NCBI GenBank assembly: GCA_043228905.1
Contig: JBHGNT010000009.1
Location: forward strand, 6,820,001-6,884,000
Reading direction: 5' to 3'
DNA: 64,000 nucleotides
Source of the DNA: Azolla caroliniana
Lineage: Eukaryota > Polypodiophyta
A program made the translations under genes and the position numbers. Positions 49,301-63,500 of this stretch are shown piece after piece (the first letter of the stretch is position 1; each line of letters opens with the position of its first letter). A model generated the notes under the pieces. It was not told where the DNA came from and made no database searches. It worked only from the letters and a program-made list of their open reading frames with translations.

Positions 49301-52300
49301 GTATTAAAAATGTTTGTTCTTCTTGAAAGAGAGACAGACAGACAGACAGACAGAAGAGAGGCTCTTTTCATATGTTATTAGTATCATGGCGGCACAAATT
49401 TTGGTCGGACTGCTGGTGGCCCGTTTATAACGACGACATATGACTACGATGCTCCACTTGATGAATATGGTATGAGATTCTATAAAGTGTTCTAAAGTTT
49501 TTCCCTGTTCCATTGCTTCTTTGCTTCTGCAGTAGTGAAGAGGACAAAACCCTATTTCCAGTTGATTACGGATTTGTTCACTTTACTCTGATGCCAAATA
49601 TATGTATAACGTATTGATTGTCCAGGCCTAATCAGGCAACCCAAATGGGGTCATCTCAAGGATATGCATCAAGCTCTTAAGCTATGTGAACCCGCCATGG
49701 CTTCTGGAGATGCAACGATCTACATGTCACTTGGGCCAAATCAAGAGGTGAATCAATAGAACCAATTGAAGTTCTTAATTGAAGATTTTTCGGCAGAATT
49801 CAAATCCAATATTGGATATAAATCACATCATATTGGTAACAGGTCTATGCTTATACCAATGAGACAGAACAATGTGCCGCGTTTATATCAAACAGTGATA
49901 CAGCCGACGCAACTGTGGAGTTCAATGGCCATTCATATGATCTTCCCGGGTGGTCTGTTAGTGTGCTTCCAGACTGCAAGAATGTCGCATTTAACTCAGC
50001 GAAGATTGCTTCTCAAACTTCCATCATGGCCATGAAAGCTGTGCAGAGTTTCTCTGGGGCAAAATGGGAATGGTATCCTGAATTTCCGGGGATATGGAGC
50101 GAGAATGTTACTACTGATATGAGATGTATTGAGCAGATCAGCATCGCCAAAGATGAAACAGATTATCTTTGGTATACAACCAGGTAACGCCATTCATCCT
50201 CAAGCTAGGTCAGTTCTATTTGTTCTTTTCTCTCTTTTGTACTTCTCTTAGATATTTGAAGAGAACTCTATTTGAGATATTTCCAACCGCAGGAACCAGA
50301 ATCAATATATTGTTGATTTTGGTTGTAAATGTATTCTTTCTTTGTCTATGTGCAATCTCCACCTTGAGGGTGAGAATACATCGTCATTTTCATCATAATC
50401 GGTTTCTCTTTCTTTTTTCTTTCACATCATCATGTAATGTTCATCTCATGTGCCACTAAACCCTAAACCCTAAACTCTAAAAACCTAAACCCCAGACCTT
50501 TAATTTCTTTCTTTCTTTGTTGTCAATTAAATTGTATCACCTTGCGTGTACCTATTGAGTATATTACTGAGTTTTCCTTCTTAGAATTTATCTTTATCCT
50601 TACTCTTGTGTTGGGTGCTAACAGAAGTCTTTATACATGTGTTCAGTCTACAGATTTCTGAAAATGAACCCTTTCTTCAAAATGGCTCCAAGCCTATTCT
50701 GATGATTGATTCCATGAGAGATGCAGTTCATGTCTTCGTAAATGGAGAACTCATAGGCAAGTCTTCCATTCAAATTTTTCTACTAGTTCGTCAGTTTTAT
50801 TTGGAGATCTAAGCTGTGAAGATAAATAAATTGATAAATCTATGGTGAAAAATGAAAAATAATCTTACAATAAATTCAAAAGGTCTAGAGACAATTACTC
50901 TTAGTAAAAGAGATCAAATCTCAATGTAAAAGACAAGACATAATGTGTCACTGCATAGTCTTTGATTCAAGCACAACCATTTGGTTTCACTGTTGTGAAG
51001 TATTATCTTTACAATATCTATTCAAACTGAGCTTCTCAAATGAAACAAGGGAATTAAAAATGATGCAGTGGTTTCTTTGCTTTTTCATCAGTCAGTGGTC
51101 AAGGGCAATGGGGGAGTCCATCCTTGCAAATCGTACAACCGATCATGCTCCGTGCAGGGAAAAATGAAATCGCAATTTTGAGTATGACCATAGGATTACA
51201 GGTTTGGAAAATGCTTCTCTTCTTGATCTATATATGAGAAGGCAATAATAATGGTCAGACAGTCTTTCATACATTGATATATTAATTTGGAGTTTGATGT
51301 CTCTAGACTGGTGCGACTGGTTACGACTTGACCGGTACTGGCATACAAGGGTCGATATATGTCGATGGTCTTCAAAATGGTACCTTGGACTTATCGACCC
51401 AAAGATGGATTCATCAGGTAGGAACAACAAAATTAACATGATACTACATGCTAAAGCAGTGAAAACATTGCCCTCTCTCTCTCTCTCTCTTATGTCCTTT
51501 ATATAAACATATGCTTGAGTGTAATGGTTGAATAGTTTGTTGTGTATGACTGTGTTTGGAGTCTTCTTCTTCTTTTTTGCATATATGTAGGTTGGAATTA
51601 AAGGGGAAACTATGAAGATTTACGCACCCGATGGAATCAACAACATTCGGTGGTCTCCAGGATCTGACATGCCAAAGAATCGGCCGTTAACGTGGTATAA
51701 GGTGTGCGTCATCTTTGTTTAAATTAAATGTGGAAATACATAAATGAAGCCTAAAGAATGCTTTGTTTTACGTTGATGGTTGATGGTTGGTGTGTTCCAT
51801 TGCAATAGGCTTACTTTGATGAGCCAACTGGTGATGATCCCGTGGCGCTAGACTTAAGTAGCATGGGAAAGGGGCAAGTGTGGGTTAATGGAGAAAGCAT
51901 CGGCCGGTTTTGGCCATCATATGTGGTTCCTTCCAATAGTTGCTCGAGTGGTTGTGATTATAGAGGAACATTCAACTCAACCAAATGTGTGACCAATTGT
52001 GGGGAACCTTCCCAAAGATGGTGAGGTTATTTGGATATCTTAAATAATACAAATAACCCCAACCTTTTTTTTTGTGTGCTCTTGCTTATAATAAGAGAGG
52101 AACACATGTTTCGTATATCATATCAATTCCTACTTAGTAGTAAGGCGATAATGTATCATGTTGTGCTATGCATATGGAGTGTCTTTCTTGTACTATACTT
52201 AAAAAAGGATTATCCTAAGCGGGGTTTGCGATGTTTCATGTAGGTATCATGTTCCACGGTCGTGGTTAAAGCCAAAGGATAATCTTGTGGTTCTTTTCGA

Positions 52301-52767
52301 GGAAACCGGTGGTGATCCAACGTTGACATCACAAGTGGTTAGGGTTGTTGATACCATATGTAGCTACATCGGGGAGAATTATCCTCCACCTCTTAGTGGA
52401 TGGTCATCGGAGTTGGCAAACATAAGTTCTCCACTTTTGAGCTTGGAATGCGGAAAAGGTCAAAGCATCGCGTCCTTGAAGTTTGCTAGTTTTGGGACTC
52501 CGACCGGTCAATGTGGGAACTTCCGACGAGGGCTTTGTCATGCTCCACAATCCCTAGAGATCTTAGAAAAGGTAAAATATGTCTTGATTCATTCATCCCT
52601 CAGGTGCATAAAATTTTGATCTTATATTTATGTATTGGTTTGGTTTGGTTTGGCAGAGGTGTCTTGGCCGTAAAAGGTGTAGTGTCATCGTTTCGTCTTT
52701 CATGTTTGGAGGGAATCCATGCCCACAACAAAGCAAGAGTCTTGCCGTAGAAGCACAATGCATATGA
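46399..52767 (+). CDS. GH35 beta-galactosidase with C-terminal SUEL lectin domain, 18 exons
   Basis: Eighteen GT-AG exons give 853 codons: 46399-46614, 47036-47131, 47701-47813, 48211-48277, 48372-48464, 48678-48815, 48971-49059, 49180-49285, 49382-49469, 49626-49747, 49843-50183, 50647-50760, 51096-51201, 51307-51417, 51591-51701, 51809-52020, 52244-52571 and 52657-52767. A poly-Leu signal peptide precedes the GH35 barrel ([31 protein letters not shown]). The proton donor lies in [14 protein letters not shown] and the nucleophile in [27 protein letters not shown] follows. The beta domains end in [20 protein letters not shown] and [13 protein letters not shown]. The last 90 or so residues are a galactose-binding lectin (SUEL) domain ([20 protein letters not shown] to EAQC). 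Such enzymes are secreted to the cell wall and trim galactose from pectin side chains or arabinogalactan proteins. Both catalytic glutamates are present. In the segment after DAPDP the usual NTCNGFYCD reads NTFNSYYAD, so two conserved cysteines are missing. Exon 13 was placed by frame and homology, using acceptor TCAGTCAG. Confidence 0.93.
46431..46485 (+). repeat. (TTC/CTT)n run coding for the signal-peptide leucines
   Basis: The core of the signal peptide ([13 protein letters not shown]) is encoded by an almost pure CTT microsatellite. Confidence 0.85.
47935..48136. repeat. (CATACA)n then (GTAT)n/(TATGTA)n microsatellite in intron 3 of the beta-galactosidase gene
   Basis: A short ACACAT run is followed by about 170 bp of TATG/TATGTA repeats. 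Long Met-Tyr-Val-Cys open frames over it are artefacts. Confidence 0.93.
50458..50494. repeat. Short TTTAGGG-like run in intron 11
   Basis: Two perfect and several imperfect CCCTAAA units, the usual plant telomere unit. A similar three-unit run occurs at 56186-56206. Confidence 0.75.
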
Positions 52768-52784
52768 CACCCACCCCCTCCAAT

Positions 52785-52790
52785 AATAAA
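52785..52790 (+). terminator. Polyadenylation signal of the beta-galactosidase gene
   Basis: AATAAA lies 18 bp after the stop codon. Its closeness to the stop implies a very short 3' UTR or use of a later site. Confidence 0.35.
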
Positions 52791-55700
52791 GAAGAAAAAA
52801 TTATCGTACCAAAAAGTGGACATGTTCTCCTTCAGGTTGTAACCTTGGGGTTGTAACCTAGGAACCTAAGGTTTCATAATCTCCCCAATGGCCCTTACGA
52901 ACATGTGGAGCTTCGAGGATAGATAGATAAATAAGATGGTGAAATGTGGCTTCTCATCTAGGGCAACACTCTGATACACTTCGACACCATAAGAGAAAAT
53001 AGCAACAATGATATTACCAAAAACTCTTGCGGCTTCAATATTGCCATAAACGTAGCTCAACAATAAAGTAAAAATGTCCGGAGGAATTAAGCACATGAAT
53101 CATATTTAAGCTCGTGAACAACTTTCCTGTATGATGATATGTTAAGATATCGTTGTTCTTGTCTCAAAGTGTGCTTTTTGAGTGTTGTAGTTAAGCAATA
53201 TCAACTCGTGCACAGAAATGAATTTCGGCTTGAGAAAGAATGAACAAGTATAATGAACAAAGTGTTGATTGAGCCAAGTTTCTTATGAGAATTTTGAATT
53301 GGCACATTTTCAGTTGCCATAATTTCCAATAGCATCTCCTAATTAAGGTCCATTTTTATATACATCACAAGGAGATATGTATATGAATGAAGCAATGCCA
53401 TGCTAGATTAGGTGAAAGCTTGATCATCAATATATGATCAAAAGATTCATGATCCTTATGAGTTGTCCCATTCTCCTCATATGTTCTATGCAAAGATATT
53501 GGTTGTGCCACAATTTGACTCATAACTTGCCTTTCTCATCCCTCTAAATGCTTTATTGGTCAAATATTAAGTTCTCAAATGCCAAGAAAAATGTTTTGAC
53601 AACTTCATCACTTCAAACTTTTCTACCTTTGAACCTTATGAGTACATCTTGCTTTTGTCATATTTTTGCCAAAATATTTGTTTCCTACAATGCATTTAGA
53701 AACCTCAAGGATCATAACTAATGACAAATAGATCAAAATGCCCACAATAGAGTAGATGTTATTTCACACAATTCCATTAAACCTCACGACACATTCTTAT
53801 ATGTATACATCCATCCTTCCAACAATGATCGTTATCAACATCTTGCCCTCACCATACTTCATATCGTCTACTGAGACATTTGGCCTAAATTCGTATACAT
53901 ACATTGAAACTACATGAAGACGTAAAGATTTCGCATAGAAAATTAAGACTTATATCTTTATTTGGACACCAAAACTGACCTAAGTTCTCCACCCCCCCCT
54001 CTCTGTCTACACACACACACACACACACACACACATTACAACTTGTAGGGTTTTCTATGACTTCTATCATACCATTGTACTCTCTCAATGAACATATTTT
54101 GGCTAATACATTATTCCGTAATTACATGGTTGGTAACTAAGAATTATAGTTAACAATGGTGTGAGGAAATTTGGTATCGGATCTTTGGCTATAGTAAACA
54201 AAAGTGTAGATACATTTATGTGACAAACTTTTATCAAGCCATAGTTCCTTTTGCATTTCCCAATTCCCATGGTCATACTTATTGCAACTTCTATCACCTT
54301 CATTTTGGATTGGTGTTGTAAACTATGTTTTTAATTTTTCAATACTTGGATCTTGCCTATATGTTATATGAAGCTAGAGCCTAGAGGGTGGAGAGATACA
54401 CATACTTATATGTATAATAGTAATTCAAAAGCATTCAAACATTAAGGGCAATAAAGTTCCTCTTGCTTTACACTAGAATTCCACCTCATGGGATCGGGCA
54501 AAGTAGTTGAATATGGAAAAATACCTTTGTCAATATCATAGTCTTCCAACAGTAATTTATGTCCATGTGATTGAAAGGGAAGGATCTCTCTTTGCACATT
54601 AGAATCCTCTTCTTTGATAGGAACTATTCTACCACCTATGCAGCCTTGTGGTCATCCCAAACTTGCCTATCCAACATAGCATTGGGGAATGGGTGACCCT
54701 CATATGCCTATGCACACTTGTTGCTTCGTTTTCTGTAGATCATGCACTTCAATGCAAAAGGGTTGGATCTCTATGTTGATGCTCCAAAAATAAAATGCAT
54801 GTATACATAATATATTAATAATTATAAAATCTCAAAAGAAAATGTCTATGATGCTTAATGTTTTACTTTTTGTGCATATACTTTGGGTCTAAGCGTGTAA
54901 GAATTGATGACTTCAAGCTATGGTGGCATTGGGCTTTTTCACATAAGAAAGAAGTATCTTGGGAAAATGTTAAATATATAATATCTTAGAAAATAATATC
55001 CTCTAGGTAATCTATAACTACATTACAATTTGTTTTCTACTAGCCTATTACATAAAGATCCAATATAGGTTTTGTTGTTGTAGAGTATATGTTTCACTTT
55101 CAAAATGTAATAAAAGTTGACGCATGCCATGGTCTTTGGAGAATCAAGAGATTGATTTAATCTAGTATAGAAAAGAAGGGGGAAGCCCCTTCTACAAAGA
55201 AAATCAAACTACACTTCCCTTTAGAGATGAGCGCCTTGGATTTGTGTTCTAGATGAGAAGCATTCATTTATGTAATTATATTGATTTGTTTTGTAATTGT
55301 ATAATGATTTGACTTGAAATCATTAGACATTGGCTTGAAATAAATTATAATATACTTTTCAAAGCAATATCACATCAATCCAATACATATCGTGCAATTT
55401 GAAAAAAGCACAAATTAGCCTCACTTCAAGACTTTTGAAAGATTGTCTTGTACTTCCTACTTGTCCCCTTTAGATTTATTTGGTAACAACCTAATGAAAA
55501 TCTAAGAAGATACATAAGATGTAGAGTGACCAATGAGTGATTTGACCCGTGCTTGGCCTAAATAGGAGAAAGCAAGACGTCACGAGTAAGACTTTTAAGA
55601 CGTTAATCTTTCCTACTCAAGTATCATTCAAGAAATATCTAATGTGTAACTTGTGGTTGAATTTATTTGCATGGTGTTATGTGTAGCACTTGTGTGTGTG

Positions 55701-56930
55701 AGAGGGAGGGAGGGATAAGATAGGGATTACATGGGTTGCGTGGAACCATATAGCAACCCCGAAATGCTTGGGGGAAGCAATCATGTATATGATGGCTCAT
55801 AGATTTTGTAATTGCAAGATATTTGTTTGCATTCACAACCATAGATACCTATTGTCAAGTATTTTATTGAAGAGGTTGTAACAAATGAGAAGACAATGAT
55901 TAAGGCATCCTTGGTGGCTAATATTTAATGGAAGTATTTCATTTAAAATTCCTAGTCCTTCATGTGCTCAACACTTGGTTGTCTCATGGCACAAAGTGCT
56001 CACTGTATTTGCATGAATGGACGTCACACGATCATCTAGTAGAGAGCACTATAATTCATTTGCAAAAAGAGTTACTCAACTCTTCTCAATTATTATGTTA
56101 ATAAATCCCATCTAATTATGGGTTTATTTGGCAACACTTACAAAGTATAATATTGATATGGAGCCCTTTACCTATACAAAATAGAACCCTAAACCCTAAA
56201 CCCTAAATCAAACTACAAAGTAATGGGTTTTTGTGGTCATAAGACTTTGTTTTTATAAGCGACTGTTACTCTCCTACATCATTGCTCCATTGAATACTGT
56301 TATGGATATCTTCTAAATTTGAATAAGAATGGAAAGTAGGTAGGTCGGATTCTAAATGGCCACTTCTAGCAAAGGTTTTCATTTGGAGTGTATTGATTGG
56401 GAGCTTACCTTTGGAATTAGCTCTAAAGAGATGTATATTGACAAGATATTGTTCTTCTTTTGTATTGTTCAAGTGAAGATAGTACTCATAGTTTTATATG
56501 ATGCTGGGTTCCTTGTCATATGGCAAGCTTTTTCATGTTATTTAACACCAAGATAATGGGTGTTTGTGCAATTTACACAGCTCAACTTGAGATAAGAGGT
56601 GGAAATTAGTTTCCTCTTTCTAAGATATTAGGGATTGTGTCATATTTAGGATATGCTAAACTCTTTTATATTTGATGGTAGGCATGAAGTTAGAGTGTAT
56701 CTACGATAATTGAAGGGAGTATTGATGTGATAGTTTTGTTTATTGGTGCTAGTTAAAACTCTTTACTCAATGGAGTGTTGGTTTTGCTTGTTGGCAATTC
56801 AACATGCCCCACTACCCATATTTGTGGTATGATTGTAGTGTTTTCACACACATTTATTAATATAATTTTGTTTTCATCGAGTACATCTCTCTCTCTCTCT
56901 CTCATACTACACATGTTGCACCTAAATACA
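52791..56930. other. AT-rich intergenic, no gene
   Basis: About 4 kb with only short featureless frames, a (CA)n run at about 54008-54034 and a three-unit CCCTAAA run at 56186-56206. I see nothing that supports a gene. Confidence 0.55.
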
Positions 56931-56934
56931 AAAC

Positions 56935-57350
56935 CATATTCTTCGCAGAACGGGGAAACCGTACACATTGATACATGTTAGACCCCATCTTGTTATCTAC
57001 CATTCGAACCATTGCTTCCATGCGACTTAGCTCACATGCATCGCGGACGGGGCATTGGGGCACAAGTGATGAGAGTGGCCGGCTATGCACACTTTGCCCT
57101 AAACAAGTTCAAGAGTATGAGTATCACACTTTGATACAATGCTCTGCCTTTGATCATATTCGACCATGCTTTCCACATCTCTTCGACCGAGCCCAATCCT
57201 TGCACAAATTTCTCTCACAACCACAATGTACTCTCTCGATTGCAACATTCATTGGTAAAGTTCTTGAACATCGAGAGTCGTTACTCGCTTTCACATGTAA
57301 CACGTGAAATGTAATATTTTTGGTCTCATAGGTCATATTTGACCTCCGAA
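56935..57350 (+). mobile_element. LINE C-terminal fragment and 3' end
   Basis: An open frame to 57307 carries the zinc-binding tail of the first LINE family: TIRTIASMRLSSHASRTGHW, then RLCTLCPKQVQEYEYHTLIQ, and FDHIRPCFPHLF. It ends AFTCNT. The cysteine/histidine pattern C-x2-C then H-x3-C is typical of the region after reverse transcriptase. The non-coding 3' sequence GTAATATTTTTGGTCTCATA is shared with the copy ending at 24383. The 5' side is truncated near 56935, as expected of an incomplete reverse-transcription product. A CT run follows. Confidence 0.8.
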
Positions 57351-57359
57351 GACGATAAT

Positions 57360-57362
<3 letters not shown>

Positions 57363-57411
<49 letters not shown>
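57363..57411. repeat. (CT)n microsatellite
   Basis: About 24 uninterrupted CT units directly after the LINE 3' sequence. Confidence 0.95.
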
Positions 57412-57414
<3 letters not shown>

Positions 57415-57639
57415 GAGCATCAAGCATCATCATCACATGAGCATTGTTTCTTCAAGGCCACGAACATTCTCTATCCCTATCTCTTTGTGTTTGTATTGTT
57501 GAAGGAATAATTCGTTACAACAACATGATAGTGTGTCTATTTTTGTTTATTCTAAAACTAGAAGTTGAGGTTATCGTTTTTAGCATTTGTAAGCTCAATT
57601 GAACATATGAGGTAAAAGATATGCGTAAAACAAGCTAAA

Positions 57640-60120
57640 CTAGAATTGAGGCACAATGGATCATATATCTATGGTGAATACATCAAGAATTGGCCCATTA
57701 TCATCAAACTTTGTCCACAAACCCATGTATGTATTGATCAATCATTGGATTATATAAGTAAAAAGGGTAAATTATGTGATCTTGCTATCAAAAAGTTAAA
57801 TCTATATGCAAATGAGTTTGAGAATCGTGGCATGACCATTTCCCTTGTGAAAAACAATTGGAAGCAATTGAAAGATGTCATTACCAATGTAGGGTATCAA
57901 TGTCTAAGTGCATGTGTAGTTGGACATTGAATGCTTAGTTTCCCATGTAATGTTTAGTTCGATTAAGAATGCAAGGGGTTCATCTTGAATTGTTGAAACT
58001 TCAAGCTTAGAAAAGATAAAAATGAAAAACCTAACATTATATCAATATTGAAGAATGGTGAGGAAAAAGAAGAGGCTATATTATCAAATGCAAGAAAGGA
58101 AGAAAGTGAAAATGTTTTAACTCCCACCAAAAGTGATCGTGGATACAACCGATGGGAAAAAATAGGTAGTTATAGTTACCGAATGCACCTATGAAGAGAT
58201 GGGACAATATGTAAAGCTTTATATGAATGATAAGATAATGCCTATGAGATTCGGTATAGAAACACCACGTAGTATACTTCTATCAATTGAAAATGCTAAT
58301 AGATTGGGAAAAAATATGTCCAATTGCAAATCATTCAATGCAAACTTAATAACAAGTGAACTCTTGAAATGGACAAGACCAACAAACCTACCAATCAATA
58401 GTAATATCATTAATCACACTATCAAACAAGTTTTTTTGCATGGTTTGGTCCAACTATTGAACTATCATGGTTACCTCTCCTATGGCTAAGTTATATAGCA
58501 CTATGATGGAACAAAAGATTAGCTCATGCATTAGACATCATCGTAAACGAGCACTGGACCAAAATATTTCACAATCAATTATTTGGTTACAATAAGATAA
58601 ATTATGAAAGAAAGGTGATTTCAAGGAAGACACTATATTCTTGTTTTGTGGACTTAAAGAAAGCCTTGGATAGTGTACCAAAAAGTGAGCTTTGGAAAAG
58701 AATGATAGAAATCCAAATATCATTGGAATATTGAGCAATGAAAATGGGTGATTTCAATAAATACTTTGTAGACAAAAGGCGGTGTTCACTCTCTTCCACT
58801 CTTTGATCTATGCATCGATGAAGTAGAAGAAATATTAAATAGATGGCCCAAAACTCATGCAAATGATTATTTTTATACTCTTATATACATATTGATGATG
58901 TGTTCTTCTCATATACAATGGATGATAGACAACACTTGATGTATTGAAAACATTCTATCAACAAGCTAATTGTTAACATGAACATAATAAAAATCATGGT
59001 AACGAAGGCATATGAACCAACACACTAGCCCATTTTTACATACAAGGAGAACTGACATAGAGTGGCACAAAGCTTCAAATATCTTGATATTAATGTCCCA
59101 TCAACAAAAGGTGGAATGTATATGATGGGTCTAGACTTCAAGTTGGTTGAAATATCATATTTTTGGTAATCAATGCAACCAAAGTGATGCGAATTGAGAT
59201 TGATCTAATTCAATGTTATGGTGGTCAAGTGTTGCTTTTTGGAGTGGAAGTGCGGGATTGCACTATCTCACTTAGCATTAGGTGCTCAACATGAGGATTT
59301 GTTAGCCTTGCAAAGAGTTTACAAAGATTCCACAAAAAGGTGAAGAATATGCTCAATCACAAATGGATAAGAGCAAATTCTCTTATGTGGATATCATATT
59401 TTTGGTAATCAATGCAACCAAAGTGATGTGAATTGGGATTGATCTAATTCAATGTTATGGTGGTCCAAGTGTTGCTTTTTGGAGTGGAAGTGCGGGATTG
59501 CACTATCTCACTTAGAATGGGTGCTCAACCCAAGGATTTGTAGCCTTGCAAAGAGAATACAAAGATTCCACAAAAAGGTGAAGAATATGCTCAATCACAA
59601 ATGGATAAGAGCAAATTCTCTTATGTGGATAGGTTGTTGACATAATGAAATGGTTTAATAAATGGGGAGTAAAAGGTCTATCGGAGCTCCCAAGTGATGC
59701 CATAAAAAATGTGACCATTGAGAATAGACTACTTGGCAAGAAGCTAAATTGTCAAATTTGGCATATTACATTGCAAATGTTAACCCTCAATGGTGGGGCC
59801 AATAGAAGGTAAAAATGCCAAAACATCTTGCTACCTCTATGAACCTTGGCTCCTCTAAGAGTTGTAAACTTTGTAGAACTCACTCACATAAGTTAGGTGT
59901 TGGGGTAGTATCCATGCATCATCACCCAAAGATGAAGGTCTGCCATGAAAACCTCGTGGAGGATGAATACCATTTCTTGAATGCTCAACATATAAGATAA
60001 TCCAAGAGAAGTATGACAACTTGTTCAATGCAGAAGATAATTTAAGCGCAAACACAAATTTCCACCAAGAGAGGTGAACACATGTGCATGGATTACTTTC
60101 ACATAGACATAGTAGTAATC
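57640..60120 (+). mobile_element. Long decayed LINE copy, reverse transcriptase to C-terminal tail
   Basis: Recognisable blocks occur in the correct order with many frameshifts and stops. They are ITSELLKWTRP (58350), TIMVTSPMAKLYSTMMEQKI (58460-58520), SCFVDLKKALDSVPKSELWK (58640-58700), LFDLCIDEVEEI (58800) and SFKYLDINVPSTKGG (59070). A tandemly duplicated LEWKCGIALSHL segment follows at 59152-59632, then a tail with CKLCRTHSHKLGVG and ENLVEDEYHFL (59860-59980). The frame at 57646-57930 probably belongs to its 5' part but is not clearly matched. The family resembles the 19.2-kb LINE but is more diverged. The YxDD motif is not intact. Confidence 0.7.
59152..59632 (+). repeat. 239-bp tandem duplication inside the LINE copy
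   Basis: ATATCATATTTTTGGTAATC starts at 59152 and again at 59391. The two copies then agree almost base for base through CAAATGGATAAGAGCAAATT. The few differences include single-base indels. Confidence 0.92.
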
Positions 60121-60525
60121 CCCTTCTTAAGACAGGATCACACATACAAGACAGTATGTTGATTTGGCCCTATAGGCATGTTCTATCAAGGCAATCATCT
60201 GATAAGTGAATAAGATTAGAACCCTGATGTATGGTTGATAAAAAAGACTGCTTATCAATATGATGAGGTTTAAGAATCAGAGATATTATATATTCTTGGG
60301 CTAATGATGTGTAACTAAATTTAGCTTCGGTTTAAATTGACTTTGTTTTTCAAATGTTAATGCAACAAGTTGGCAAGTTTAAGTAAGAAAAAAAAAGGGT
60401 TGCCATACCCTCATGTTGGGATGTGAGTAGTTATTAGTAGATAGTGAAGGAAGCAAGGCTAAACTTTGCCTCCCAATGCTTATTTTGGAAGAAAGAATAT
60501 AGTGTGTTTCCCCTACAATTATATT
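60121..60525. other. Spacer and 3' flank of the permease gene
   Basis: No gene seen. It probably includes the 3' UTR of the minus-strand gene to the right. Confidence 0.5.
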
Positions 60526-63500
60526 TTACAATTTGGAGTTGGGTTCAATGTTGCGGACAGGGCCTTTGAACCACTTGCGAGCATCGACGATCCACCAAAG
60601 GAGAATAAGGGAGAGCACAATGCCCAAAGCAATAGGGGCATAGTTGAAGGTTGTAAGCTCGATGGGATATTGAGTGGGCAACAAGAAGACAGCACAAGTG
60701 TAACATATCCATAGGAATGCAACCAAGCAAATGGGGCGACTAAATCGGCCCAAGAAAAATGGCCCCGGTTTGAACTTTGACGGCTCCATTATCATTCTTG
60801 CAAAGATTGGCACGGCGTAACCGCCCACCCATCCAATTGTACAAATCGATGTTATTGCCGTGAACACCACATTCACGGCCAGTATGGGTAGCCCCAAGAT
60901 AGCACAAAGGAAAGCACATAACCACACTGCATTCGCCGGGACCTTATACTTGGGATGAATCTTTCTCCATATCTTGGACCCTGGAATGCCACCGTCCCTC
61001 GATAATGCATATACCTGCACAATGTGGAGCCCAATTTTAGTTAATTATCATTATCAGCCCCGCATCCATTGGGGGATCCACAAAAATAACAGTGTTTTTT
61101 AGGGCAAAAAACAGCCCACCACTCTTGCAGCACTTGTCAAAATCGAGAGCCCGCCGAAGAAAAAGGATCCCCATATCACACAAAGTATCACTATTGCTCC
61201 TGCCCCGCTTTTGTAGCGCCCGTAGAAGGCATCATAGAGAATTTGAGCAATCACAAAGCTCCCAGCTGTCTCATTGTTGGGATCATATAGATAGGCCGGA
61301 TCCTGAAATAAGATCATATTCAATCAAATGCCAACTAAACTGAATTCAAAGCTGGATATATATATTTTTATGATGTTTGGTTACTCTTTATATATATATA
61401 TATATATATGTGCATAAAAGAGAAACTAGACATCATAAAATGGACACCTAAAATCTTCCTATTTGAACAAAATCTGATATAAAATGAAAGGATATGTTAC
61501 ACTTGTGCTGGATATCCATAAAAGAAATGTCATAAAATAAAATGGAGGGAGGGGGGGGAAGAGAGAATTGGTTTGCTCACCTGAATACTGAATGTGAGAG
61601 CCAAAATGTAAGCCCACCCAAATATTGAAATGATTCCAATACTAGAGAGGATGGCAATGGGACCATTCTTATCAGCTCCTTTTGTTTCCTCCGTCAAATG
61701 GGCAGCCGCATCATAGCCATAGAGGGAGTACTGGCTTACAAGAAACGAAAGAACAACAGCGTACGGTTTACTCTGAATGCCGGTGATATCATATGATAGG
61801 TGAAACCCTGAGAAGACATAAGATGCTGTTTGAGTTGAAGGTGCAACCAATGGAAGCAAGACCACGATAACTGCCCCTCCGATCACCTACACACAACCAC
61901 ATATATGTTTATATATATATATACACACACACAATAAAATCCACATGTTATAGCTTATCTATACCTGTAGTAGAATTGCAAAAACTCGTTAAATGCAAGG
62001 TCATTTACACAGGATTTTAAGTGTGCAAAATCCTAGAATATGATAATGATAATAAAATCAAGACACATACTTGCATCTCAATCCTAGAATATGATAATAG
62101 TAAAAATATCAAGATCCACATACTTGCCACCAGATCGAAATGATATCGATGTAAGCGATCACATCCAAAGCAAACGTGTTTAAGACTGCCCATATGAAAG
62201 TTAGACCAAGATACATGGCCAAGAAAATGCCACGAGGTGCGAAGTAACCATTGTCCGTATTCGTCCCAGTGCTCAAGAGAATTATGTTTTGGAGAACTTG
62301 AGATCCTGCATAAGCCTTGGCAATGATCCAAGAATCATTGGAGTAATAGAAAGAACACATTATCAATGGAAGCGCAATTTTATCATTACATTATATTGTC
62401 TTTTTGCATAGCAAAAGCAAAAGAAATCCATAAATGCAATATCAGAAACAAAAGTCTCAACTAAGTGTATGATAATCATAAAAGATCTCAACACATACTA
62501 GAAATTAACAAAATTGGAAATATTTGAGAGTTCAACTCACTTTTACACAACGAAAAAGGAATCAAATTTGAACTACAGAATATTAAAACTGAAGGGATAG
62601 AACTAGAAACACTCCATGGCCTAATATCATCTATACCCTCGGTATTATAATCAATGTCATACCCTTGTTCCAAGAAAGCAGGAAAGATCTTTTAACCACG
62701 ATTTTGATCAAAGTAAAACCAATTCAATAATGAATTAGAAGTTGGTTAGTACCTGGGTCCCAACACCGGCAATCAGGCCTATTGTTTCCAGCCATGCACA
62801 ACACCATGATGCAAAAGGACCCCATTTTGGTCCAGCCAAATGAGCCGCCCAAAAGTATAGAGACCCAGTTGTCTACAGAAGTCCAACAATTTTATTTTAT
62901 TCACAAATCTAACCCAGATCAATTTGTATTATTGATGCATGTGTGTTTAATTAATTTCATATTTAGCCACAAACTTAAGCACATAATATGACATAGCAGT
63001 AAACAGGTTTGCATCAATAATGTTTTTACATGCTCAATTAAGCACACTAAGCACTAAGCTAGCAAGCTTAACATAAAAAGAATACACACATAAAAAAACT
63101 AATTTGCACTAATGATGCATGTGTGCTTAATAAATTGCTCAAAAATATACACCAAAACACTAAAATCTAGCATGAAATGTGACATAGGCTAATAACAAGA
63201 CTATCAAGCACACATCAACATCTTAAACCAAGTTAATTTGCATGAATGATGCGTATGCATGCTTAATTAATTTTCGATAAATACACACTACAGCACTTAA
63301 TCTAGCATGCATGGAGTATCCAGATCAGGGAAAAAAACAACTAGCTTATTAGCATTGTTCTCCTTGAGTGTCCTAGTATAAGAGAGATACGTTATGACAC
63401 AGCCAATATATCTTCCATTGCATGTAGCTATGCCTTGTCCTGGGTACACAAGTTTTATATGTACATACATATTTATTGATTGAGAAACACATCTAGAAAC

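Noticed and set aside
49766-50035. Plus-strand frame overlapping beta-galactosidase exon 11
   Set aside because: It is in the wrong phase; the frame with [19 protein letters not shown] is the true one.
50943-51167. Frame that would end the beta-galactosidase early at exon 13
   Set aside because: Using the acceptor TCAGTCAG at 51095 restores the expected frame through [16 protein letters not shown] and avoids the stop.
58538-58862. Minus-strand frames over the second LINE copy
   Set aside because: They are shadows of the plus-strand reverse transcriptase remnant.
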